Origin: Sphacelaria rigidula
Lineage: Eukaryota > Phaeophyceae > Sphacelariales
Direction of reading: 5' to 3'
DNA length: 27,975 bases
Assembly: GCA_964200075.2 (NCBI GenBank)
Contig: CAXNAA020000106.1
Span: 1-27,975 of the forward strand
This document shows positions 9,970 to 22,800 of this stretch, piece by piece. The translations under genes were made by a program, and so were the position numbers. Numbering within the stretch: the stretch's first letter is position 1; each line of letters begins with the position of its first letter. The notes under the pieces are model-generated. The model did not search any database, was not told the DNA's origin, and worked only from the letters and a program-made list of their open reading frames with translations.

Positions 9970-11735
9970 TGGCAGTACGGAGTGCGATCGGCATTCCCAC
10001 CCGCACAAATTCAAGAGGAATCTTGACTGAGGCTACGGTATTCCAGGCAGAAGTCTCGCCCGTCCAATTCTTACTCGAATTAAATGGACGGGGAAAAAAG
10101 AATCGACAAGGAATTGAGTCAAGACGTCAAATCCGAGGTGCCTTTTTCGACGTTGATCCTTTCGTTAGAGAATGTTGAGAAAATCGCACTGCCGCTTCGA
10201 GGTATTGAAGGCGTGTGATGAAAAAGGCAACCCGGAAATCGAATCTGCGCTATCGACTAGGGGGGACATAAGTAAGTTTTGGCCGGATCAAGCGACGTCA
10301 GTCGGGGCAACCGCCATGTGGTTTTAGCACGTCGACCGACGGGTGCTGCCAATTTCATTTGAATTTAGAAACACCAACCGGCTGATGTTTCCCCGCTCTT
10401 GTTTCGGTTGTCTCAGTACATTCCAGACCTCATCAAGAGCCGAAAAACACACGTGCGACTATATAGAAAACAACTTCAATGAGTTTGTGTCGATTGTGGG
10501 GAAGCGGTCGCCCCGGTGGTTCAGTTGGTAACCTCCAAACTTCTGACGATTGGGTCATGAGTTTGAATCTCGGTGCAGTCATACGATCTCACATTTCTTC
10601 TGACACCATGCCCAACAGTGGACAACAAATACCAGTATGTCGTGAGTGCACGAATTCGACTTCGCGGTCGAAGAGGAAAAAGGGCCGCTGACCTCTCGCG
10701 ATAAAAAAAAGGCCAGTACCGCAGAAGGAAGGTGGAGTACCAACACAAAAAAAAAAACGGATGTTGGTAATCTTCCTGTGTGACCCCGCCTGATGCGGCC
10801 ATATATACCGAAAGGTGTAGACTGGGGTCCAGAATAGATGGGACAACAACACATACACACATGCGCCAATTGGGACCATGATCTTTCCAGGGATTGGGAA
10901 GTAGCCGTCCCCAGGGGTGGTAACCATCGTTTTGTCCTGTCGCAAACGCTAGTGCTCCTGACTATCCCAGGGGTATATGGTGAGAGTATCCATGTTTTCA
11001 GTACACTCATGCCTGCACAAGCATCACGTGGTCCGCCAGTAAGCCGCCGATGCGTCAAACAGCACCCTCTAGGTGAGGGTGTTTGAGGAGTAGATATGCC
11101 CATCTAATGGCCGAGGAGGGGAAGGATGGTTTCGAATGGGCAAGTAGGATGCATACGATCCAGTGACCACTCGCGCGTGTTCAGGAGCATCGCCATTCGT
11201 ATTCAACAAGCCCTGACAGTAAATCTGTTCCCAGGACGTACACAGGGAGGAGATTGAACAACATCTTCTCCGAGGTGCCTGCAACTTCGTTAATGAAACA
11301 TAGGGTGATACTGATTCGGGGAGATTGTACACTTTCTATTGGTACCTGTGACGTGTTCAGATTCATTGTTATCTGGCTGCAGATGGCTCAAACGTCTGAT
11401 AACGCCGCCTTTCCGTTGAAATTGTCCACGAAGGGATGCGTTAATTTCAACCCCGGAGAAAGGGAAAGGGGGGAGAATGGGGTCATGAGGGAAGTAGCAC
11501 GAAGTGGAGACGTTGTAACGATGGCCTCCGCGTGTTCGGGGGCATCGCCATTCGTGTGTAAATGCCCACGTAACTGGCGAAAACGGTAGATGACCACCCA
11601 TCATGTCTGGGGAGGGGATAGGACGGTTCCATCCCCGGGTGGGAACAAATGAGCGGGCGGAGATAAATGCTTCATTGTTCACACGTTGTACCAATGCGTT
11701 CGCATGTCTAGGTTCATCACCATTCATGCACCACT
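9970..11735 (+). repeat. Dispersed repeat element, copy 1, interrupted by a SINE
   Basis: This segment is collinear with 27090-27975 in the same orientation. Matching blocks include TTGTTTCGGTTGTCTCAGTA near 10400 against TTGTTTCGGCTGTCTCAGTA near 27450, GGGAAGTAGCCGTCCCCAGG near 10900 against AGGAAAGTAGCCGTCTCCGG near 27595, and ATGGCTCAAACGTCTGATAA at 11383 against 27747. Identity is about 70-80% by eye. Copy 1 carries about 360 extra bases at 10504-10866 and extra sequence near 11050-11370. Within it a B-A pair of segments (11098-11205 and 11590-11735) is duplicated. No transposase or reverse transcriptase frame was found, so it is probably a non-autonomous or decayed element. Both ends are approximate. 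Confidence 0.7.
10504..10866 (+). mobile_element. Probable tRNA-derived SINE inserted into the dispersed repeat
   Basis: A tRNA-like head starts near 10510 with GCCCCGG. Then come an A box (TGGTTCAGTTGG at 10517) and a B box (AGTTTGAATCT at 10560). The box spacing matches a tRNA within one base. The B box carries C-to-T at the usual CpG site, and the acceptor strands no longer pair, as expected for a SINE rather than a working tRNA. A 280-base unrelated body with A-rich runs and a CA-rich tail follows. The related copy at 27090 lacks this segment, which fixes the insertion. Target-site duplications are unclear (ATTGTGGGG against AATTGGGA). Confidence 0.6.
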
Positions 11736-12845
11736 CTAAAACTGTAGATACCATCTGTGTGACGCACAGGGAATCCCCAGATAATAAGAAGACATGTTTA
11801 TCATTCTTCTTTCTTTTTCTGTATATCGAGTATCCCGCAAAAACTTTTATATTATCCAAACATATTGCCATTCGCACGTTAAAGAAAAATATGGTGAATA
11901 CCACCCCTAACTTGACGGTAGAAAGCAACCTTGGGAACGGCTATGTTCGCGTCCCCTGCGCTACCATGCACCCCCCCCGCCCAACTCCGACTTCACCAGT
12001 GTTGGTTATAAACTCCGGAGTACCATTTTGCGTAATCTATCAAACTTTGGGCTTTTCATGAGTTCCTTAATGTACTCAACTTGAAGATATCAAGGAGTGG
12101 CCTAGAATAGCGTGCCCTGACGCAAATGAAAAGACAGCTGGCCAAAACGAAGGGCCCCAACCCGTAGGCTCCATCGTGTTACAGTACTTCGGCTCAAACT
12201 CAACAGGTGCATGAACCCAACCGTGCACGCCACTCCATAAACCGGCTAACTCGTGACGAGGTATCACACCTCCCACTACGGCTTGCACTGTTATCGAGGC
12301 TGCCATGAGGACTTCATGTGCAGTAGTACCACACCTACCGGTACACAGTTAGAGCAAGTCCTGATGTACGGTGACTGTACGGTGACAGGATCATATAACA
12401 CGATCGATATATTTTACCATGTATTATATTGCAATGTCCCACCAGCCTGATCCTGACGAAAATGCCTGCTTCGACATGTGTCGAAACCGCTCGCTGTAGA
12501 CGACACATACGAGCTCGGTCAGCTTTCAAGCATTTTTTCGCGCCTGAACACATTGGCATGGGCCGTTTTCAATACTTGCAAGCTGAAATTTTGACACAAG
12601 GTTAATACAATCAATACGCTAAAACGTATTTCCTTCACCAAAAGAAGAAAACTAGCGAGTTAGAGCCAGCTCAAGATTCCGACACAACGTCAAAATATCA
12701 TAACTCAACAAATATATAGCTATATTTTGGCTGGGGTCATTCGTTCAGGACTTTTGACGTCTACCACGTACGTGTAAAACTTGAGCTCAAAACCCCTCAA
12801 ATTGGGACGTGTATTCCACTTATTATGTGACACCGTTGCACACCG

Positions 12846-12905
12846 TTGTCCAGCTGATGAGAGGCTTCCACGAAGGCGGAGGGTCATCAGTTCGATTCCC
12901 GACAA
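12846..12905 (+). other. tRNA-like sequence with A and B boxes, probably a pseudo-tRNA or SINE head
   Basis: An A-box-like TGTCCAGCTGATGAGAGG lies at 12847 and a near-consensus B box, AGTTCGATTCCC, at 12889-12900. They are spaced as in a tRNA within one base. No clean anticodon stem or acceptor stem forms. A run of five T follows at about 12906. The segment GGGTCATCAGTTCGATTCCC resembles the matching part of the SINE head near 10550. A functional tRNA is unlikely. Confidence 0.45.
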
Positions 12906-13024
12906 TTTTTGAAGAATGTAGTTGCATCGCTGAGATGATATATTATGCAGTACATTGTCCTTCATTTTCTTCTTGATCGACAGAGGGTGCATCAGTCAGT
13001 TGGTCGGCACTTCACAGCGATACA

Positions 13025-13051
13025 ATCACGTTAATCACGTTAATCACGTTA
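13025..13051. repeat. 9-base tandem repeat, three copies of ATCACGTTA
   Basis: Three perfect head-to-tail copies of ATCACGTTA, followed by a partial copy ATT. It is a small microsatellite-like array in non-coding DNA downstream of ARS2. Confidence 0.85.
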
Positions 13052-13842
13052 ATTCGTGAGCTGGACAAATGTGAAATTCTAGGCTGGCTCAGCTCGTACT
13101 TTGAGTGCTCCCTGACTTGTACCCAATACTTTCCTACGCGCAAAAGCTGAGACCGGCCGACGCAGTTTTCTGGGTGCTTTGAGCCAAGCTTGAGAATAAA
13201 TCAGGGTTACACCTCCTGCTCCTCAACAGAGTACTGCGCCCTCGGCTCTAAACTGCACCGCACCGTGGGAACGAAATCGAGCTCGGCCGAACGTACCACG
13301 TTCAGACGGACACAGAGCACTGAGAAGCTCCGAGTATCCAAAACTCGAAGTACTTCTCGAGTAGTTTTGAATATTATGAGCAGCTTGGTTCACGGCACGT
13401 CAAGGATTGTATTGGGCTGAGAGTCGACCTGCAGTGTGCTGTGCTCTTGTAATACTATACAATTGAAAATTGTCGTTCCTTGGCGTGAAGAAGGGCCCGT
13501 GAGATGAAAGTGCCTTTTGTGACCTCCTTTGTAGGTTTGCACAGCAAAAAGAGCGCAAGAAGAAAAGGTGTGCACAACGACGCGGTTGTCCTTGCAAGGA
13601 ACACGTGCTCATAATTTCGTCAGCAAGTTCTTCAGAATCACATGAAAAACTGTCGGTAACTGTTACGGTTGTTGTGCATTCTTCGGTGAACAGGCCTGCA
13701 TCGAGCGAACATGCCATCATATTTCTCTGTCAAGAGAGCACGGCCAACGACGTCGTACAACACAACACTGGATGGACGCGGTGGATGTACAAAAGTATAA
13801 CCGAGGTTGATGCCAATGCAAAATCCTGCGACAAGTTATTCA

Positions 13843-16800
13843 CTAGTGCAATGTCAGACGATGAAAATGTACACGGGAGATTTGAATTACCTTAGGAGCG
13901 TCCACATCAACGTACGACACCAGACTTCTTGGGTCTCTCGCTCCCATGGGCTCAGCCATACCCCTGCCCATGCCTCGTCCTGCAAAACGCCCACCCCTCC
14001 CGCGGAAACCTAGTCCACCCCTTCCTCCCCTGAACGCCGGGCCGCCTCCTCCCATCATAGGATCTGCCGTCCCTCGACATCGTTTTCACAAAATAGGGAG
14101 CGAGACGTGATAAAAGAGCTGCATAGATTACAGGGATTGCCCATGAGCGTTCAAGTCGTCGGCAACCAAGCTCACACAACAACCCACTCATCTCGCCAAG
14201 AGCGAGGCTCGCGTCCACACATCAAGTGTCAATCATGCAGCACACCACCATACAGAAAACCGCTGCTTAAGCGCCTAATGAAATTGCACAGATGCGTCCA
14301 AGACTGATGACTGGTTTGTTTCGGGTTGCCGCAGACTCGAGATATTCACACAGGGGCACCATGGTTGCATCAATTCCTCTGACCTTGTGGGTAGTCTTTT
14401 CTGCGGCTGCAACGATAAGCGTTCACTCACCTTGCGGGGGTTGCATCTGCATCGGAGGACCTCCCATAGGGCCACCCATCTGACCCATCTGTTGCGGCCC
14501 AGGAGGAGCGATGGGACCCATCGGTCCCATAGGCCCCATAGGCATACCGCCCCCCATCATTTGATACGGGCCTCCCATGGGATTCATAGGGGCGGCCATT
14601 GGGTTGGCCATCGCTCCGCCGCCCATGGCCATGCCGTTAGGCATGAGCACGACGGGAAGCGCATTGGCGTCTGCCGCTATGTTTGGCAGGGGTTTGTTGT
14701 CGTCTGCCATGAACATCTCGCGCACAAATGGATCCGAGACCTGATGGCGGTTACCAACCGTGTCCGTGTGAATGCACCGAGAGTCGATGTTTTTGTTCCC
14801 GTAGCAAATGCACAAGCACGCGCATGTCATGGAATGGAATGGGATAGACAACTTGAGTATCTGCCGAAGCGTTTCTCGCAAAGCGGTGACAGTGGCTGGG
14901 GTATATGTCACACTTACGCAGGAGCGATGCAGACTTGAGTGTTGTAATGATATGACAAAACTCGCTTCCTCACGTTGGTGGCCGTACGGAGGCATATAAT
15001 TTCACGAAAGCGGGGCGCACCTCGTCTACGACGGCCTTGTGCTGCTCCGGGTGCTTGTTGATCAAATGCTTGTGAACATACTCCGGTGCCTTGAAAAGCT
15101 GGTAGACAGGAGGGGCGACGACGAAGCACAACAGCAGATGAATCGAGTTGCGAGTACAACGATCACGTCCAGCAGCGCATCGTAGTTAGGCTGATGACTC
15201 TTGCGACAACAATGACCGCTTGGCTGCATGGCACAATCTTAGCTTTCATCAATGGGCTCAGCGACCAGAGATACCAAAAGTGCCCCCCGTTCCCTGTTAA
15301 GTCTCTCTTCTTTGCAAAGCACCAGCTTTCGGGGATTACACTTGAAAGACGGCATACCTGTTTCACGGAACTCATGCAGTACGTTTCTCGACAAAAGACA
15401 AAGAAAGGTAACAGTTTCATGGGGCCATTCGGCAATTGATCATACCTTGTTGCAGTTGGCCATGTTACAGCGTGCATATCCTTCATCCGTACGGCCGGTG
15501 AATTTCTTCTGCCATCGCTCCACCTCCTGTCGAACCGGTCAACGGATTGACACAATGAGAAAACCATGTGGAATTTCAAAAACAGTCACCTATGGTGTGA
15601 AAAAAAAAAAATGATCTTGCGAAGAACAAAGACATTATTACAGAGAAAAAACATGATTGTATTCGGAACATGGACGATACGGGATGCAATTTGCTCGACG
15701 CTACGCAATAACCCCAACCAGCATAGCGACATCACCCCCGCACATATACGTGAGCGTGATCGCATGAACAACAATGCGCACTACGAGAGAGCATCATGCG
15801 GAGCTGAAACAGCGTTGCTCACCTTTTGGGCGCTCTCGTCCAAGCGCTCGAACACGGCTGCAAATTTCTTGTTTGCCTCTTCCGAGTTATGCGCCTCTGT
15901 TATCCGCGCGGCCACCGCTTTGTCCACTTGTTCCAGTGACTCCTTCGTTTTCTTGTGAGTTTTCGCCGTGTCGCCATTTGCAGCCGCTGACTCATCCGCA
16001 GGCGCCCCATCTGTCTTCTCCGCGTCATCCCCGTTGTCGGCTTCCATAGCTTCAGCCTCATCCATCACCTGCGTACAAAAAAGACATGCGTATAATATAG
16101 TTTTCTTCGCGATGAAACGCAGGCATTGTTCATGGTGATCAAAACCGCGTGACCATCAATATCTGCACTAGCCGGATATGTGATCATCGTAACTTGACGT
16201 GTCATATTCTTACGAAGCTCTTCAGATAACAAGGTACACGGCCAAGACATGAAATCGCATGAATCGGCCGTCCTCCTTGCTCACCTTTTCCACCTGTTGC
16301 TTACTAGCGGCCTCGGAGCCCCTGCAAGCGCTGCGGGAGGCGATCATGTCACCCTCGTCTCTGCACTGGTGTCCCCTGTAGTACACGTAAAAGTACACTC
16401 GCTTCAGGTAAGCACACACCAGGTCGAGCTTGGCGGTAGACAAAGGGGAGGCCTCGATCGCTTGCTGAACCTGTGCAACCACATCAGACGAGAGGAGACA
16501 TGAATAAACAAACCAATACAATGACCGCGCCGCGGCATGCACAGGGTGGCTAAAGTTTGGTCGTACGGCACACGACACCTGAAGAGGTTGAATCGTGTCA
16601 TGTTTGACGGCGTGGACGAGAGGAGTCACTCCCAATTCGAACAAGCGGGAATGTCGATCCCAACTGTCAAGTCGTTACGCTCGGCCACAGCAACACAAGG
16701 TGTTCAACAATCGTATTCGCCACCGTGATATCAAGCAGCAACAAATGACCTGATCAACACTGCGCTGGTCTTGTTTCATCAACAAACCTCGGGCAATTGA

Positions 16801-19800
16801 AGAAGCGCATCGATGCTCTCGGGTTTGTCGGTCCGCGCAAACTCGACATCCAATTCTCTCGCCAACGCCAAGCTCTGCTTCGTGTCGTGCAAGATACGAG
16901 CAGCCTGCGAGAAGCCGTGGTCGACGCTTATTGGCGCTCGCGGTTTGTAGGCAAAAGTCTTGAGGTCGAAAGACTTGCTGTCGCTGTCCCTGGATTTCTT
17001 TGAAACTGGCGCAACCGCCAGCAAGACAAACGAGGATGGGCGGGGATAACGTCAAATAGCGCCAAACGGTCAATTACTCCACATACTCCGCGACTAGTAT
17101 GCGAACCCGATGTTACTACAACAGTGCGCACGCCACTTGATACCTCGCGTACTGTGATGTGCACACATTTGCAGCTCTCAAGACTTCAAATCTAAACGCG
17201 TGGCCGGCATGAGCTGATTGTACTGCACACCACATATTTCCGATGTTACTTACTTTTGGCGAGCAGCTTGCCGGGTGGCGGCTTGTCGTAGACGCGCAGC
17301 TTGTTCAACTTTGAAGCGGCTGCGTTGGCCTTCCTTGGGGTGGCGTAGATAATGTAGGCTTGACGAGCAAAGTCGTCGTTGCGACTGTTTGCAGCGTCAG
17401 ATGCTATGATGCGCAGAAATTTCCCCCCCTCTTGTGCCACCTGTGGGTCCGAAACAATATCACCATCATCCACGAGCAATGCAGTGTGTACCTGATGTAG
17501 CATCTATGCAAGAGCTGTAACAGAAACCGAGAGAGGATTTCGACACTGAAGGCATACTACATTGCTTACTACTGGTGGAAGAAAAGTTCTGTTCGTACAC
17601 CCGACACTCGCAAGAGGTATATATATATATATATATATATCACGAAAGAAGGGTACAGTACAATGCTTCTCCCTTCCTCTCACACTATTCACCAGTTGGC
17701 TTTATCGTACAGCATCGGCATCAGACTTCGCTTACGGTGTAACCCTCACCTTGACAAACATGCAGCACAAGGCACAAGGCTGTTTCATGACAAGGTTGGG
17801 AACTGCGTGTAACAGCATGTGATTCGAACGACAACACCTCAAAACCAATACGGCACAACTGTGACACAGAACACAACACTATATTCGCAGCACAAAATGA
17901 GCCACAACCGCCGCGCTGACCACTACCCCTGGTTCGTATGGTGGAACTGGTCACCACGTGCAAAACAGCTTCATTTAGTTGTGCACTTGAGGGAAGACTT
18001 CACACACACTTGTCCAAGGAAAGTGTGGGAAGTTGAGAGTATCGCACACTAATATACCATCACGGCTGTGAAAGACATTTTTGAGAGAGAGAATACAACT
18101 CCTTCTACCCGCATCGTTTGGGTGTACAACTCGTGCCACGTTTTGGATTAGAAATCACGAAATCACCCTACGAGGAAGTTGTGGATGGCAGCCGTTCCGG
18201 TGAAGAGAACCTTGCGACGCGGCGGTTGTTGAGTTCCCGATGTAAGCTACGAAGACAAGTCAGTCAAGCCGGGTGCGGCTCATGTCTCGTCATTTTCTGC
18301 TGTTTTGAACGTCAAAAACGGTCTAAGCGCATGAAAACGGTCGCGATTCACAACCCAATTATGTGCGCCCTCCGGTAGCTATCACTACAAGTAGATCATA
18401 GGAGATTTCATCACAACTCAAACTACACAATATTTTCTGCTATTTTTTTTCGCGTGGGCCATGTATTAGGGGTGACTCGTGGGCCACGCATCGTCCACCA
18501 TTTCTGCCACAACTGGAAAGCACCACATTCTACGTTCTACTGCGTGCGCGGGAGACCCCCACACATTCGGCTACAAGGTGTGGAGCAGCTTGTGTGCCTA
18601 GGAAGATGGTAGTGGCTGTCCGCGAAAGGATGAAACAAAAAAGAGCACGAAGGCAAACAATACGTGCCCCAAAGGCGTCAAACGCACACGAGTGTATTCA
18701 ACGGGTTCATACCCTGAACAAAAGGACACACAATCATAAAGTGTACTGCGTACAGTATCGACTATTGCGCCTGTTGCAACAGACAATAGATATACCATAC
18801 TGTACGCAGCATATTTTTTTACAACATAATCCATTGTCGAGGGTGTGAACGCGTTGCTCATCAGGTCCAGACGGAACCGTCCCCGGTAGCCCTGCGTACT
18901 CCTCAGCACATGAGTCATATTAATGCGGTCCGGTCAAACGGTTTAAATCGCGCCTACCTGACGTCCGAGGACATCCGTAGAAATCCATGCCGGGATCCGG
19001 CGTATGAAGACCACTCTGTCGACGTGCTCCACGAACTCCTTCGCGTCCACCTCCTCCTCCTCCGGTAGCACGGCCGCCTACATCAAAGTAAAAAGCGTGA
19101 AAGCCAGACGAACATCAGACCGGCGTACAAGCCACATGAGACAATAGGCATCACACCACGTGCAAACTCCGTACACTAGCAAGTTAAGGGGTCAGTCTCG
19201 CAAAGGCGTGAAATATGCGGCGAGATCTGACTTGTGGTCGTTACACTATCCGAGGACGTTCAAGAAATTCAGCACAATTTTGACCTTGCGAATTCAGCCG
19301 TGTTTGGTGCATCACACGGCGAACTCGCCCCCGCCTGCTAGGATGGCCTCCTTGTGGGCTAAGCGCCAATTTCAAACCCACAACACCTACCTATGCGGAA
19401 GCCATGGAATTCGTTGATCCAAGGTTGCAACTCTACTGTATGGGAAAGCATTGCGGGTGATGCTTTTATCGATACTAGCGGCTCGTACTACCAGCATACC
19501 GCCACGTGCACAACATGACGCACAATATGCGTGTTTAACCAATCAAATGACCAGCGTACAGCAGTAACCAAGAACAAACGGCCGAAAGACCAGGATGAGT
19601 CACTAAGAAACATTTGACCATGAAAAAACGCGATTTGCCTCGTCTTGAATTCCTTATCTGGGCTGTAGCCATTCATTTTTGCTGGAAACTCTGCGACCCT
19701 GCGAACATGCCCCTCTTATTCGTTTCTCATCCAAACATAGCCCAACCAGATGGACTCCGGCTGTTCTTCTTGGCCAGTTCGTCTTGGTTTAGACAGTGGA

Positions 19801-22800
19801 AAACTGCCCTGTATAAATCGCATACAAATGATATACGACTTGTTGAATCTTCATTGCAAAGTAAAACTCTCGCAACAACTTTTTAATGACACAAGAAAAC
19901 AAAGGGGGAGGGGGTGTTCGCATGGTCACAGGCTTTTCAGCAATTATGAAATGCTACATACCCAGACGCTGGAATTCAAGATTAGTCAAATTGCGTGCAC
20001 TTATTGTTGATACTCCCCCTGCCCCCCCCCCTGTATAGCCCAAAACTGGCACAAAGTTGTCGCAAAACTGGCACAATATTGATCGCAAGGTGGATTAAAA
20101 ACGTTAGGCCGCGTTCTCACGGTTCACGAATGGCCGGCATCAGAATCTAGATATCAAACCCCTCACGAGATCGCCCCCTTGATATGATCGACGTGACGCG
20201 ATCAGACTTTCCACACAACGACTTGTTGAAAATGACGTATTCGACAGTTGATCAGTCCTCTTATCTTGCGCTCAAGTTCCCCTAGAGACGTAGCGTTGAA
20301 GACCCCGACCCCGTCAATCTCCGTCAAAATACTAACGCGTGCATGAGAACTATCCCCCGACTGCAGTACACTCCCCCCCCGCCCATCAATGGCCCGAGCT
20401 GGTCACCGGTAAAACAGAACGTAAATATATTCATCACAAGAAATAATCTCCAAGAATCGCACCTCGACCTCCATATCGCCGTTCTGCTCCGTTGCGCTTG
20501 CAGGTTCCCCCTCTACATCAGCGCTTGCACCCCCCTCTGGTGCCGCGCCGTCCTCACTAGATTCCAGCTGGCGCTTCTTTTTCTTATCTGTAGTACCCCA
20601 GCGTTGTGACTGGAATGACACACATGACAGTCGATTACCCACGGTATAACGTTGGTATCATTCTGTTGCCGACTATTATAGTTGCCGACTATTATAGTTG
20701 CGACCTCGACATCGTTGGAACAAAATGCGGTTGCCACCATCCGCACAATGTGCGACGAAAACATTAATGAGGCACTCGTACAGCGCATCGAAATATTACA
20801 CTGCATGCCTGCGGCACGTCGGCACGAGGGCACCTCGAGGCGGACATGACCCGCCTCGTCAGGGCGACAAGCCCATTTTGTCTGGGTAATGCACGGCAAA
20901 AATAACATACCTCTGTGATGGGTTCCAGGGACGCGCTGCTGAGGAAAGCTGCTGGATTGGACGAGAGTTGCTTGGCAAGCACAGCCGATTCTGATTCAAT
21001 CCATTTGACCTTATCTTCTCGCTTTTTGGCGATGATCTTGGGGTGGTAACGTTCTTGGAACCATTCCTGGAGCACGGCAGGAGACCAGCACGAAAATGGC
21101 AAATTCGCGAGATTTTACAGAACCGCGACCATATAACGACAAAAAGACGGCCGCGCTGCCAGGAATCAGGTCTCAGCGACTGGAATGCGGCTCGCCATTG
21201 TCGCACAAAATTTGTGTGCCCGCACGTGTCACGGATCCAACGACATTACGCCTTCTCACGACATGCCAAGCGGATCCTGCACGTCTTGCGAGAAGTTTGT
21301 CATATCCAACGTGCTACCGACGCGTGGATTGTCCAAGAGGGGGAAACAGCAAGTTATATATTATGATGAGCCAGCTCACCTCCTTCCGATGAACGTCAAT
21401 GAAGCTGTGCGTGAGGCGCTGCATGTAGTCGGCCTTGTAGTCCTCGTAGCGCTCCTTGCACTCCTCTGGAGTCAAATCTTCGCGCTGCTCAGCCATGAAT
21501 GCCTGGCAAAAGGGGGAATGGGGTGAGGTGACTTGGAGAAGGAGCGATCTTACTTCTGTAACATTACAAACGACACCATATCAACTAACGAAAGTACGGG
21601 GCAGTAGCAGCAATAGCACGACATGAAGCCAACAAACAGTCCGCGAGGCTGAAGCTGGAATGCGGTGCGTGGACAACCCTCGGGATCACTTCTTCCCTTT
21701 TTCTGCTCGTACTTTTGATCTCCTTCCTTCTTCTCTCGGGGAAAGTCAGCGGTTTAAAGGTATTTCACCCATCTCTCACCCAGCACCTCCCTTGAACTAT
21801 ATTTTTGACAGTGGCTTAATGCCCTCTCCTCCGCCCGTCTATTTTTACGAAATATTATCCGACTTTCGTTCGCGTCTTTGGGCCTAAGAAGCCAAGGAAA
21901 ATATGCACGTTTGGATCTAAACCACGAATCCGTCAGGACCAATCTTGATGTTGTGGTTTGACCGCTGAACCGCGCCACCATATAACAAGATACCAGTACA
22001 CTGGGCCAATCGTACCGAATTACGCTCCTCATGGAAACACCGTTCTACACACGGGTGTTTGTGCCTCGCACCTATATCGCAGGTACAACAACTAGTCGTG
22101 GTAGAGGTGGCATTTTCAAATAATGTACTGACTACTACATTAAAAGCAAACTGTAACGAGAGAGTCCTGCACATACATGCGGACGTCATGTTCACCAAAC
22201 AACATGCGTGGACCACGGCCGACTTTAATTTGACCAAGCAAACGTTTGGTGGGTACCTTGAAGGTGATCATGGGCAAGATGTTGTACAGACGGGTGTGTT
22301 GAGTGTCTCCCTTCGCAATGGTTGGTGGGCGGTGTGGAGCAAACACCATCTGTCCTGGTGCTTGGTGAGGGAACATTCCAGGAGCCTGCTGCGGCATCCC
22401 CATCATCCCGGGGGCTACACCACCCGCACCCATTTGCCCGCCCATAGGTGGCTGCCCCGGGCCTCCCATGACGGGCGGCCCAGGAACTCCCATTGGCGGT
22501 GGTCCGTGACCCATAGGAGGTTGACCGTGGCCTACCATTGGGGGTTGCTCGTGCATAATCGGCCCGGTGCCTATGGGATGACAAAAACGATAGGCATCAG
22601 CGGTGAGTATGGCATGTAACTAGGATATTTGACCACGAGATGGAACGACTGATGGCACTCAAAACGGACTTGTCACCTGGGTTCTGCCTACGGTAGTACT
22701 GGCACTATCGAACTGCTGCTGCCCCGACGCCTACCTCTTCCTCTGAACGATCCTCCGCCGCCTCTTGCGCTGTCGCTCGGCACGGCGGGAGCTCGATCAT

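Larger units (their letters stand above)
11736..13842. other. Region with no gene recognised
   Basis: Open frames on both strands are at most about 110 codons and have no recognisable motif. The region includes a tRNA-like sequence (12846-12900) and a 9-base tandem repeat (13025-13051). A direct repeat of TGTACGGTGAC lies near 12365-12386. The true last exon of ARS2 may lie in 13000-13880 on the minus strand but could not be chosen with confidence. Confidence 0.4.

Noticed and set aside
11384-11470. Shared ORF starts (MAQTSDN) in both repeat copies
   Set aside because: The match is at the DNA level only. The peptides diverge right after and show no codon-level conservation.
11290-11928. 212-codon open frame on the minus strand
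   Set aside because: It lies in the dispersed repeat and its flank, is not conserved in the second copy, and has no recognisable domain.
18118-18378. Possible ARS2 exon or antisense gene in intron 9
   Set aside because: A minus-strand stretch here has an acceptor, but it does not resemble the RRM. Exons 9 and 10 already join with the right phase and family spacing.
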